This document shows, piece by piece, positions 1-5,793 of a stretch of 5,811 bases of DNA. Position numbers and translations under genes: made by a program. The stretch spans positions 1,477-7,287 of the forward strand of contig VXRS01000090.1 of NCBI GenBank assembly GCA_009838385.1, read 5' to 3'. The stretch is from Dehalococcoidia bacterium (lineage in GTDB: Bacteria > Chloroflexota > Dehalococcoidia > Tepidiformales > Tepidiformaceae). Below the pieces are notes generated by a model, which saw only the letters and a program-made list of their open reading frames with translations, searched no databases and was not told where the DNA came from. Positions within the stretch are counted from its first letter, which is position 1; each line of letters opens with the position of its first letter.

Positions 1-833
1 TTCACCAGCGCCTCGTCGAGCTCCGGCGCGGCCTCCAGCAGGATCTCGGCCGCCTCTTCGGGGTTCTCAATCGCGTAGCGGTAGCCCCGCGCCGTCGCCT
101 CCATGAACGCCTCGACCAGGTCCGGGTCCTCGTCGATCAGCGACTCGCTCGTCACGATCATCGGCGTGTACCAGTCGGGGATGCAGTCGGTGTGGTCGAT
201 GAAGCGCACGAACGACACGTCCCGGCCCAGTACCTCCGTGTAGCGGATGCCGTCCCAGGCGTCGAAGATCCAGACGAAGTCGTAGTCGCCCTGCTCCATC
301 CCAACGATGTAGTCGACGTTCCCGATGATGGCGTACTCGACTGTGCTCGGGTCGCCCCCGCCGCACTCGACGAGCTTCGAGATGAGCGCGGTCTCCAGCG
401 CTCCGCCCCAGCCGCCGTAGGTCTTGCCGGCCAGGTCGCCGGGGCCCTCGATCCCCGCTTCCGCGAGGGCGATCAGGCTCGACGTGTTGTGCTCGATGAC
501 GGCCGCGATTGCGACAATCGGGATGCCCTGCTCACGCGCCGGGATCACGGCTTCCTGGACGGAGACGCCGAAGTGCGCCCCCCCGGAGGCGACCGTCTGG
601 TCGACGCCGCCCGCACCGGGCTCGACGATCTCCACGTTCAGGCCGGCTTCCTCGTACCACCCCTTTGCTTTCGCGATGTAGACCCCTGCGTGGTTCGTGT
701 TGGGGGTCCAGTCGAGCATGAAGGTGACGTCCGTGGGCTCGTCCGGTTCGTCATCGCCGCACGCGATGACGACCAGCCCCAGCGCCACCAGCAGCAGGGG
801 TATCAGCAGGTACCGTGCGTTCAGGAATCTCAT
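1..833 (-). CDS. thiY: ThiY/NMT1-type ABC transporter substrate-binding lipoprotein (3' end cut by window)
   Basis: This is an extracytoplasmic binding protein of an ABC importer, most like the ThiY/NMT1-THI5 family that captures thiamine pyrimidine precursors such as HMP or formylaminopyrimidine. The 277 residues visible begin with MRFLNARY, a hydrophobic segment (about 9-23) and a lipobox VIA-C with the lipidated Cys at 25, followed by an acidic linker. The family signature DWTPNTNHAGVYIAKAKG lies at 41-58. GGVDQTVASGGAHFGVSVQE (75-94) and the glycine-rich YGGWGGALETALI (139-151) match ThiY-like proteins. Relatives are about 320-340 aa, so roughly 50 residues run off the window edge. The ATG at 833 overlaps the permease stop as ATGA, which suggests translational coupling. 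The upstream TPP riboswitch supports a thiamine-related ligand rather than a sulfonate, taurine or other ligand of the wider family. The exact ligand is inferred. Confidence 0.93.
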   Translation of the reverse strand, partial: MRFLNARYLLIPLLLVALGLVVIACGDDEPDEPTDVTFMLDWTPNTNHAGVYIAKAKGWYEEAGLNVEIVEPGAGGVDQTVASGGAHFGVSVQEAVIPAREQGIPIVAIAAVIEHNTSSLIALAEAGIEGPGDLAGKTYGGWGGALETALISKLVECGGGDPSTVEYAIIGNVDYIVGMEQGDYDFVWIFDAWDGIRYTEVLGRDVSFVRFIDHTDCIPDWYTPMIVTSESLIDEDPDLVEAFMEATARGYRYAIENPEEAAEILLEAAPELDEALV

Positions 834-1672
834 GAGCCGTTCTCTCCTTGGTCGTTGGCGTATTTCCAGGGCGAAGCGACCCTCGCCAGCAGGTGCACCG
901 CCACGAAGAGGGCGATGCTGAGCAGCGCGATCACGGCGATCGCGACGAATATCTGGTCAATTCGGAAGGAGGCCTGGGAGCGGATGATGAAGATCCCCAG
1001 CCCCTCCTTGGCCGCCACCCACTCCGCGATCACCGCGCCGATCACCGAGTAGGCGGCCGCGATTTTGAGCCCCGCGAAGAATCCCGGAACGGCCGAGGGA
1101 ATGAGCACGTGCCGCAGCTCCTCGAGCCGGCTCGCGCCCATGCTCCGCACCAGCGCCACCATGTCGCGGTCAGCCGAGGCGAGTCCGTCGACCGTACTCA
1201 CGACGATCGGGAAGAACCCGACCAGCGCGACCACGATCAGCTTCGACTCCAGCCCGATGCCGACCCAGACCATCAGCAGTGGCGCCAGCACGATCGCGGG
1301 CACGGTCTGCGACGTCACGATGATCGGGTAGAGGACCCGCCGTGCCAGCGGGATGCTCGCGATGAGCACCGCGAGCAAGATCCCCCCGCCGGCGGCCGCC
1401 AGGAGCCCCAGCACCGCCTCGGTGGCGGTGGCCTGGATGTGGTTCGGCAGCAGGTGTCCCTTGTCGATGAACGCGTCCCAGATGGCGCTGGGGGCCGGCA
1501 GGATGTACGGCCGCGTGTCGAGCACCTCGACCATCAGCTCCCACAGGCCGACCAGCGCCGCCAGCAACACGAGCGCCGGCGCGTACTCCCAGGCCGCCCC
1601 GCCCCAGCGGCCCAGCAGCCGCCCCCCTATCAGCGGGAGCCTGCGCGGCAGGGAGGGAACCTCAACCGCCAC
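830..1672 (-). CDS. thiX: ABC transporter permease, ThiX/SsuC type
   Basis: This is the membrane subunit of the importer served by the neighbouring binding protein; 280 aa is a normal family length. Hydrophobic segments lie at about 31-51, 85-109, 113-139, 144-163, 194-219 and 240-265, giving the six-helix BPD_transp_1 layout. The N-terminal YILPAPS (56-62) is a family hallmark. The cytoplasmic EAA-type loop that docks on the ATPase is seen at about 174-205 (SMGASRLEELRHVLIPSAVP). The start is GTG at 1672, because an in-frame stop lies at 1690-1688 with no other start codon between. A GGGGAA ribosome-binding-like stretch is at 1686-1681. The start lies inside the last codons of the thiamine-binding gene (11-nt overlap), and the stop overlaps the binding protein's ATG by 4 nt. 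SsuC/TauC permeases look similar; the thiamine assignment rests on the riboswitch and the first gene. Confidence 0.94.
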   Translation of the reverse strand: MAVEVPSLPRRLPLIGGRLLGRWGGAAWEYAPALVLLAALVGLWELMVEVLDTRPYILPAPSAIWDAFIDKGHLLPNHIQATATEAVLGLLAAAGGGILLAVLIASIPLARRVLYPIIVTSQTVPAIVLAPLLMVWVGIGLESKLIVVALVGFFPIVVSTVDGLASADRDMVALVRSMGASRLEELRHVLIPSAVPGFFAGLKIAAAYSVIGAVIAEWVAAKEGLGIFIIRSQASFRIDQIFVAIAVIALLSIALFVAVHLLARVASPWKYANDQGENGS

Positions 1673-1961
1673 CGCGGAACTTCCCCGTCAGGCTGTCGAT
1701 GGTCGGTCCGCCGACACTTGAGGTCTGCTCGACCTTGATGACGGTGACCAGCCCCCGCGCTCCCGCGTTGAGGCAGGCCTCGTGTACCTGCCGCATCAGC
1801 GGCCAGACCTCGTCGGGCTCGCCCTCGACGGTCGTGCCGAGCGCGCCCACCTCGTACTTCAACCCCGAACCCTGTACGACTCCGATGGCGGCGTCGATGT
1901 GCTTGTACGGGTCGTCGGGTGTGCCGGCGGGACTCGCCAGGCACTGCAACTCCACGATCAT
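1662..1961 (-). CDS. MTH1187/DUF77-family thiamine-binding protein
   Basis: This is a small cytosolic ferredoxin-like-fold protein of the Thiamine_BP family (PF01910, COG0011; relatives MTH1187, YqgV and the two-domain YkoF), which bind thiamine or related molecules. At 99 aa it is a single-domain form. Family signatures are the N-terminal MIVELQCLASPAGTPDDPYK, the central GSGLKYEVGALGTTVEGEPD (31-50) and the C-terminal VTVIKVEQ followed by GPTIDSLTGKFR. The ATG at 1961 has a perfect AAGGAGG Shine-Dalgarno sequence at 1974-1968 with a 6-nt spacer. It is the first gene after the TPP riboswitch and overlaps the permease start. Its role beside a precursor importer is unsettled; it may buffer or hand over the imported compound. 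No signal peptide is visible, so it should act inside the cell. Confidence 0.95.
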   Translation of the reverse strand: MIVELQCLASPAGTPDDPYKHIDAAIGVVQGSGLKYEVGALGTTVEGEPDEVWPLMRQVHEACLNAGARGLVTVIKVEQTSSVGGPTIDSLTGKFRGGG

Positions 1962-1965
1962 GCGT

Positions 1966-1988
1966 GCCCTCCTTGCGCTGCCGAGGGC
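1966..1988 (-). promoter_or_regulatory. Hairpin covering the Shine-Dalgarno sequence of the riboswitch operon
   Basis: On the minus strand GCCCTC (1988-1983) is an exact complement of GAGGGC (1971-1966), giving a 6-bp stem with an 11-nt loop. The stem takes in the GAGG of the AAGGAGG ribosome-binding site (1974-1968) of the thiamine-binding gene. This is the usual layout of a translational expression platform, where ligand binding favours occlusion of the ribosome-binding site. Pairing is seen by eye only; folding energy and coupling to the aptamer are inferred. Confidence 0.5.
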
Positions 1989-2071
1989 GCCCGATGGAAG
2001 TGGAGGTGGGGAGAGGGAGAGGTTGGCTCAGCCCGTTCGGGCCGGGTCCGCGCCCGACAGGCTCGAAGCCA

Positions 2072-2089
2072 CGCGGCGCTCGTGCGCCG
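2072..2089 (-). promoter_or_regulatory. Leader hairpin that competes with riboswitch P1
   Basis: On the minus strand CGGCGC-ACGA-GCGCCG (2089-2074) is a perfect 6-bp stem with a 4-nt loop, lying between the TPP aptamer and the first gene. Its 3' arm contains CGCCGC (2078-2073), which can instead pair with GCGGCG (2128-2123), the 3' strand of aptamer P1. The two folds are mutually exclusive, as in riboswitch platforms. No U-tract follows, so it is not a standard intrinsic terminator; it may be a pause, a Rho-linked element or one step of a relay to the ribosome-binding-site hairpin. Confidence 0.45.
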
Positions 2090-2123
2090 AGTCCTTACTG
2101 CCTGCCGTTGCTGTTACCTTCAC

Positions 2124-2206
2124 GCCGCTTCCCTACGCTCGCATTACCGAGATCAGGTTCCTGGGGTGGTCCTTGCGGATCTCAGCCTTTCGGCCCCCCC
2201 GGCGGC
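2124..2206 (-). promoter_or_regulatory. TPP riboswitch (THI-box aptamer)
   Basis: The aptamer binds thiamine pyrophosphate and represses thiamine synthesis or transport genes. On the minus strand all conserved blocks occur in order: P1 5' strand GCCGC (2206-2202), a G-rich P2 strand, a short CC-GAAA-GG P3 stem, the invariant GGCTGAGA (2187-2180), a CCACCCC P2 partner, GAACCTGATC (2160-2151), then TAATGCGAGCGTAGGGAA (2146-2129) and the P1 3' strand GCGGC (2128-2124). CTCG (2151-2148) and CGAG (2141-2138) form the stem around the GUAAUG loop. The distance to the first start codon is about 160 nt, long for a purely translational switch. It controls the thiamine-binding, permease and ThiY-like genes downstream. 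Confidence 0.97.
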
Positions 2207-2234
2207 AGATTCCATTTCGGAATTTGCACCTTCC

Positions 2235-2263
2235 ACGCTAGGCCCGGGAATCCCCTGCGTCAA
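2235..2263 (-). promoter_or_regulatory. Sigma70-type promoter of the thiamine operon
   Basis: On the minus strand TTGACG (2263-2258, 5/6 to the -35 consensus) is separated by 17 nt from TAGCGT (2240-2235, 3/6 to the -10 consensus). Transcription would start near 2228, about 20 nt before the first strand of riboswitch P1, which is the expected geometry for a leader riboswitch. The -10 match is weak, so this rests on spacing and position. Confidence 0.55.
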
Positions 2264-2281
2264 CCGTCCTGTTGCCCCCGC

Positions 2282-2310
2282 CTGACCCTGCACACACATG
2301 GCGGTATACT
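2282..2310 (+). promoter_or_regulatory. Sigma70-type promoter of the flavoenzyme gene
   Basis: CTGACC (2282-2287, 4/6 to -35) and TATACT (2305-2310, 5/6 to -10) are spaced by exactly 17 nt, upstream of the GTG at 2360. Transcription would start near 2317, giving a leader of about 43 nt that contains the strong AGGGAGG ribosome-binding site at 2348-2354. The -35 box lies only 18 bp from the -35 box of the divergent thiamine promoter, so the two polymerases would bind back to back. Confidence 0.6.
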
Positions 2311-2359
2311 CACCGGGCTTTAGCGCATCCATTCTCAGGCAACGCATAGGGAGGCCCCA

Positions 2360-3577
2360 GTGGCAGTAGCCTCAACGACGCTCGAAGGCACCGCACTCGA
2401 GCGTGTACACAAGCTCACCCAGGTCATTCGCGAAGGCGGCGACGAAGCCCAGAAGCTGCGCCGTCTCCCCGACGAGACGGTCAACATCCTCATCGATGAG
2501 GGCATCTTCCGCTTCACCCTCCCGCCCGAGCTCGGCGGCGAGGACGCAAGCTCGATGGAGACCATCGAGGTCCTCGAAGCCATCTCCGCCATCGACGCCT
2601 CCGTCGGCTGGAACGTGATGATCGGCTCCGAGATCAACGCCATGGCCGCCGGCGGCATGGACAAGGACCTCGCCAAGGAGGTCTATCTCGACAACCCGCG
2701 CGTCATCATGTGCGGCGGCGGTGGCCCCGGCACCATCCCCGGCAAGGCCGTCGAGCAGCCCAACGGCGACTACAAGATCTGGGGCCAGACCACCTTCCAG
2801 AGCGGCTGCCACCAGGTCGAGTGGGCCTTCATGTCCTGCCCCATCTACGAAAGCGAAGATGCGGAAGGCCCGATCATGGACGAGGCCATGGGCATGCCGA
2901 AGATGAAGATGTTCTTCGTCAACAAGTCCAAGTTCGAGATCGTCGACACCTGGGACGTCGCCGGCCTCCGCGGCTCCGGCAGCCACGACGTCAAGTGCGA
3001 TGGCGCCATCATCGAGAAGAAGTGGCGGGACGTGGAGCTGGTGTCGCTCCCGGCGCACTACCCGAACCCCGTCTTCCGCATCCCGGTTCCCCTTCGCCTC
3101 TCCTACAACAAGGCGGCGGTGGCCCTCGGTGTCGGCCGCGGCGCCCTCGACGTGTTCGAGGACCTCGCCCAGAACAAAGTGCCGATGCTCTCGTCCGGCA
3201 CGCTGCGCGAGCGCCCCGTCGCCCAGTACCGCACGGGCGAGGCCGAGGCCACCGTGCAGGCCGCCCGCGCGTTCGTGATGGAGTCGATGCGGGAGGTCGA
3301 GGACGAGCTCCACGCCGGTGCCGAGCACCCCAGCGCGGAAATCACGAAGAAGGCGCGGCTTGCCTGCACCTTCGCCGCCAACGCCTGCATGCACGCCGTG
3401 GACCTGATCCACAACACCGCCGGCACCACCGGCGCCCGCATGTACAGCCCGCTCGAGCGCAAGCTCCGCGACGCGCACGGCTGCGCCTCCCACCGCTGGG
3501 TCGCGCACCCGCTGTATGAGACCATCGGCAAGCTCTACCTGGGCCACGAGCCCGACTTCGAGTTCCAGGGCGCCTAG
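2360..3577 (+). CDS. Acyl-CoA dehydrogenase-fold flavin-dependent monooxygenase (HsaA/HpaH/DszC-like)
   Basis: This 405-aa protein has the acyl-CoA dehydrogenase fold. Its closest look is to the group D oxygenase components of two-component flavin monooxygenases (HsaA, HpaH/C2, DszC), which use reduced flavin from a separate reductase to hydroxylate aromatic or heterocyclic substrates. An N-terminal helical domain (about 10-110) contains FRFTLPPELGGEDASSMETI (50-69). The middle beta domain carries the diagnostic TWDVAGLRGSGSHDV (197-211). The C-terminal Acyl-CoA_dh_2-like helical domain ends with SPLERKLRDAHGCASH (363-378), whose last His sits where this group carries a functional His. The start is GTG at 2360, set by AGGGAGG at 2348-2354 with a 5-nt spacer; the first residues MAVASTTLEGTAL support it. 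No reductase gene is adjacent. A true acyl-CoA dehydrogenase is less likely, but the substrate cannot be read from sequence. Confidence 0.92.
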   Translation: MAVASTTLEGTALERVHKLTQVIREGGDEAQKLRRLPDETVNILIDEGIFRFTLPPELGGEDASSMETIEVLEAISAIDASVGWNVMIGSEINAMAAGGMDKDLAKEVYLDNPRVIMCGGGGPGTIPGKAVEQPNGDYKIWGQTTFQSGCHQVEWAFMSCPIYESEDAEGPIMDEAMGMPKMKMFFVNKSKFEIVDTWDVAGLRGSGSHDVKCDGAIIEKKWRDVELVSLPAHYPNPVFRIPVPLRLSYNKAAVALGVGRGALDVFEDLAQNKVPMLSSGTLRERPVAQYRTGEAEATVQAARAFVMESMREVEDELHAGAEHPSAEITKKARLACTFAANACMHAVDLIHNTAGTTGARMYSPLERKLRDAHGCASHRWVAHPLYETIGKLYLGHEPDFEFQGA

Positions 3578-3601
3578 CCGACCCACCCCCCCGCACCCAC
3601 A

Positions 3602-3631
3602 CAAGAGGCCGGGCAATTGCCCGGCCTCTTG
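3602..3631. terminator. Perfect inverted repeat, likely bidirectional terminator
   Basis: Positions 3602-3616 and 3617-3631 are exact reverse complements, so the 30 nt form a 13-bp GC-rich stem with an AATT loop. It starts 24 nt after the flavoenzyme stop and lies 28 nt beyond the stop of the convergent antitoxin remnant, the usual place for a shared terminator. There is no proper T-run on either side (CTCTTGCTGT on plus, TGTGTGGG on minus), so it may work with Rho or mainly as a 3'-end stabiliser. Confidence 0.65.
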
Positions 3632-3658
3632 CTGTGCGACTGATTGTCCGGCGATTGG

Positions 3659-3908
3659 CTACTCCCTGGCGGCTTCCGCCCTGCGTTCCGTGAGGAGCTC
3701 GTCGACCAACGAGCGCTTCCCGTCCGTGTGCTTGGCTACCAGGTTCTGGGCCCGCTTGATCGCCACTTTCCTTGCAAGGATCTTGAGAACGCCCTCGTTA
3801 TGCTCCAACACCACCAGATCCCCTTCTCTGAGCCCCGAGCGCGTTCCCGTACTCGATTGGAATAGTCAGTCGACCGCGCGAGCCCACCCTTGCCCGACGA
3901 AACTCCAC
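3659..3908 (-). pseudogene. Frameshifted AbrB/SpoVT-type antitoxin (VapB/MazE-like)
   Basis: The minus strand encodes an AbrB-like swapped-hairpin DNA-binding domain split between two frames. The first part reads VEFRRARVGSRGRLTIPIEY then GNALG; after a GGGG run (plus 3833-3836) the reading continues one base off as LREGDLVVLEHNEGVLKIL and ends RSLVDELLTERRAEAARE at a TAG (3661-3659). Reading three Gs instead of four restores a continuous product of about 82 aa, a normal length for such antitoxins. The C-terminal tail resembles the toxin-binding tail of AbrB-type antitoxins partnered with PIN-domain toxins. No toxin follows; the terminator-like repeat comes instead. The likely start is GTG at 3908 with GGAGGA just upstream. 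The frame is the same as that of the preceding CoA transferase, with homology-like residues (RIYGLEQDGG) starting directly after its stop. A sequencing error cannot be excluded. Confidence 0.78.
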
Positions 3909-3944
3909 TCCTCCATCTTGCTCCAGTCCGTAGATTCGGTCGCG

Positions 3945-5135
3945 TCAGCCGATTACCCCCGCCTCCGCCAGCTCCCGGAGCTCGTCGTCACCCAAACCCA
4001 GGTCTCCCGTCAGCACGTCGTGCGTGTGCTGACCCAGCAGCGGTGAGGCCACGAGCGGCACCTCGCTCTCCGACATACGCGGCGGCCACCCCAGTAGCTG
4101 CACCTCCCCCAGCACCTCGTGCTCGACCGTCTTCACGAAGCCGCGCTCGTTCAGGTGCGGGTCGTCGTAGATGTCCTGCGTGTCGAGCACGGCCCCGCAG
4201 GGCACCCCTGCCTCCCCTAGGATGCGCATCACTTCGCGCTTCTCGTGCTGGAGTGTCCAGGCGGCGATCTCCCCGAAGAGTGCGTCGCTGTTGTCGCGAC
4301 GGGCCGCCGCTGACTCGAACCGCGGGTCGTCGCGCAACTCGGGGCGCCCGATCGCCTCGCAGAAGGCGTCCCACATCCGGGGCGTCACGATGAGCACGAC
4401 GGCGTAGTCGTTCGGTCCCCCGGGAGCGCACGGGTACACGCTCGACGTGGCGGTGGCCCCCCCGCCCGTGCGTGGCGCCGCGCCGCGGCCCCAGTCCGCG
4501 CCGCTCGAGATGGCCGTCCGCAGCCAGTAGGTCATCGCCTCCTGCATCGCGATCTCGATCGACTGGCCCTCGCCCGTGCGCAGCCGCTGGATGTAAGCCG
4601 CGCAGATCGCGAGCGCCATCTGCACGCCCGTGCCCGAGTCGCCCACGGTGATGCCGGGGCGCACCGGCGGCCGGTCCGGCTCGCCCGTGACGGCGATGGA
4701 ACCCCCCGCCGCCTGCGCTACCGTGTCGAAGCACTTGTAGCCGGAGTACGGCCCCGAGAGGCCGAACCCCTTGATGCGCGCATGGATGATCGCCGGGTTG
4801 ATCGCCTTCATCACCTCGTACCCGAGGTCGAGCCGCTCGATCACGCCCGGCCCGTAGTTCTCCACGAACACGTCGTAGTGCGGAACGAGGCGCAGAAGGA
4901 GCTCCCTGCCCCGCGGGTCCTGCAGGTCGAGCGCGAGGCTCCGCTTGTTGCTGTTCCAGTTGACGAAGTAGGCGGAGTGGTCCTGGCCTGTGAAGATTCC
5001 GCGCCCCGGATCGCCCGCGCCCGGACGCTCGATTTTCACCACGTCCGCGCCCAGCCATGCGAGCGCCTGCGTACACGAGGTTCCCGCCTCGTACTGCGTC
5101 ATGTCGAGGATTCGCACTCCATCCAGCGCCGGCAT
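3945..5135 (-). CDS. CaiB/BaiF family class III CoA transferase
   Basis: This 396-aa protein is full length for the family I/III CoA transferases (formyl-CoA transferase Frc, CaiB, alpha-methylacyl-CoA racemase), which move CoA between carboxylic acids as interlocked dimers. The N-terminus LDGVRILDMTQYEAGTSCTQ (4-23) and LAWLGADVVKIERPGAGDP (26-44) form the opening CoA-binding Rossmann segment. WNSNKRSLALDL (60-71), VENYGPGVIERL (91-102) and ARIKGFGLSGPY (119-130) are family hallmarks. The catalytic Asp is D166 in GDSGTG. The C-terminal part returns with LGEAGVPCGAVLDTQDIYDD and LGQHTHDVL. The ATG at 5135 has GGAGG at 5146-5142 with a 6-nt spacer. No partner acyl-CoA gene lies beside it on the same strand, so the acid substrate is unknown. 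The divergent DUF402 gene gives no hint. Confidence 0.95.
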   Translation of the reverse strand: MPALDGVRILDMTQYEAGTSCTQALAWLGADVVKIERPGAGDPGRGIFTGQDHSAYFVNWNSNKRSLALDLQDPRGRELLLRLVPHYDVFVENYGPGVIERLDLGYEVMKAINPAIIHARIKGFGLSGPYSGYKCFDTVAQAAGGSIAVTGEPDRPPVRPGITVGDSGTGVQMALAICAAYIQRLRTGEGQSIEIAMQEAMTYWLRTAISSGADWGRGAAPRTGGGATATSSVYPCAPGGPNDYAVVLIVTPRMWDAFCEAIGRPELRDDPRFESAAARRDNSDALFGEIAAWTLQHEKREVMRILGEAGVPCGAVLDTQDIYDDPHLNERGFVKTVEHEVLGEVQLLGWPPRMSESEVPLVASPLLGQHTHDVLTGDLGLGDDELRELAEAGVIG

Positions 5136-5243
5136 GAGGAACCTCCGGGGGGCGTTGGCCCGTCGTCCAGCCGCAGTCTAGAGCGTTGCCGCGCGCAGGT
5201 GGCCCGATTTGTCGCTGCCCTACGGGCTGCCTACGCTGGCTCG
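5136..5243. other. Divergent intergenic region, CoA transferase / DUF402
   Basis: These 108 bp separate two divergent starts and must hold both promoters if each gene is transcribed alone. Apart from the CoA transferase ribosome-binding site, only a weak -10-like TAGACT (5180-5175, minus strand) is visible, without a matching -35. No convincing plus-strand promoter or ribosome-binding site is seen before the ATG at 5244. Confidence 0.4.
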
Positions 5244-5783
5244 ATGCCCCCCGACCGCGTCCGTGTCGACTTCCGCAAGTACCCCGACACCCAGCACTGG
5301 CAGTACGACCTCCGGTGGCTCGCCGAGGACGAATACGGCACATGGCTCTGGGGGCCGCCCGGCACCCTCGCCCAGCGGAGCGACGAGCCCCCCATCACCT
5401 TCAAATCCACCAACCTCAAGCTGGTCACCGACGACTGGTGGGCGGGGATCTGGCAGGAAACGGGCGAGCCCGAGGTCTACGTCGACATCTGTACCCCGGC
5501 CGTCTGGAGTGAGGGCCGCGCCACGATGGTCGACCTCGACCTGGATGTCGCGCGACTCCGTTCCGGGGCCGTCCGCGTCCTCGACGAGGACGAGTTCGCC
5601 GAGCACCAGGTCGCCCTCGCCTACCCTCCCGAGCTCATCGAGGGCGCGCTCGACGCCTGCGAGCGCGTGCGCGGCATGATCGAACGCAACGAGGAGCCGT
5701 TCGCCACCATTGCCGCCGGGCGTCTCGCCGAGGCGGTGGCACTCGGGCGGGAGGCCTCCTCGGAGAGTTGGCCGGGCACCTGA
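5244..5783 (+). CDS. DUF402 domain protein (FomD/nucleoside-diphosphatase-like fold)
   Basis: This 179-aa protein belongs to the DUF402 family (PF04167), whose studied members (FomD, staphylococcal Ntdp, SCO4506-like proteins) are metal-dependent nucleotide phosphatases. The core strands carry WWAGIWQETGEPEVYVDICT (65-84), then VDLDLDVARLRSGAVRVLDE (97-116) and DEFAEH; the repeated Asp and Glu (D81, D98, D100, D102, D115, E116) are the kind that hold the metals. An amphipathic C-terminal helix (YPPELIEGALDACERVRGMI, 127-146) is also typical. The open frame extends upstream without a stop, but upstream residues look non-coding. ATG at 5244 is chosen because family similarity starts near it; GTG at 5199 is an alternative. 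Neither has a clear ribosome-binding site, so leaderless translation is possible. Physiological substrate unknown. Confidence 0.85.
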   Translation: MPPDRVRVDFRKYPDTQHWQYDLRWLAEDEYGTWLWGPPGTLAQRSDEPPITFKSTNLKLVTDDWWAGIWQETGEPEVYVDICTPAVWSEGRATMVDLDLDVARLRSGAVRVLDEDEFAEHQVALAYPPELIEGALDACERVRGMIERNEEPFATIAAGRLAEAVALGREASSESWPGT

Positions 5784-5793
5784 ATGGGGTCCC

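Noticed and set aside
192..1052. Long plus-strand open frames opposite the ThiY-like and permease genes
   Set aside because: The minus-strand products carry lipobox, NMT1 and EAA-loop motifs; the plus-strand translations show none and lack ribosome-binding sites.
2031..2042. A short hairpin (GCCC-GAAC-GGGC on minus) in the riboswitch leader
   Set aside because: It has a four-base-pair stem, with no U-tract and no obvious partner in a switch. Such short repeats are expected by chance at this GC content.
1699..2323. Plus-strand open frames (134-180 aa) across the riboswitch leader
   Set aside because: They run across conserved aptamer blocks on the opposite strand and the thiamine-binding gene, with low-complexity products. 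The region is explained by the leader and promoters.
2372..3616. A 414-aa open frame on the minus strand opposite the flavoenzyme gene
   Set aside because: Its composition is dominated by Gly, Ala, Val, Asp, Leu and His, with no recognisable motif. It is the antisense shadow of a strongly GC3-biased gene whose plus-strand product has clear family motifs.
3516..4046. Plus-strand open frames (176 and 73 aa) across the antitoxin remnant
   Set aside because: The minus strand gives recognisable AbrB blocks (RVGSRGRLTIPIEY, LREGDLVVLE); the plus products are unrecognisable.
4782..5243. An N-terminal extension of the DUF402 frame back to 4782
   Set aside because: This part is antisense to the CoA transferase 5' half and has no family similarity. 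The frame is open only because of base composition.
3988..5343. A 451-aa open frame on the minus strand overlapping the CoA transferase
   Set aside because: It is Arg/Gly/Ala-rich in an offset frame of the same strand, with no motifs. The 396-aa frame has the full CaiB signature and a ribosome-binding site.
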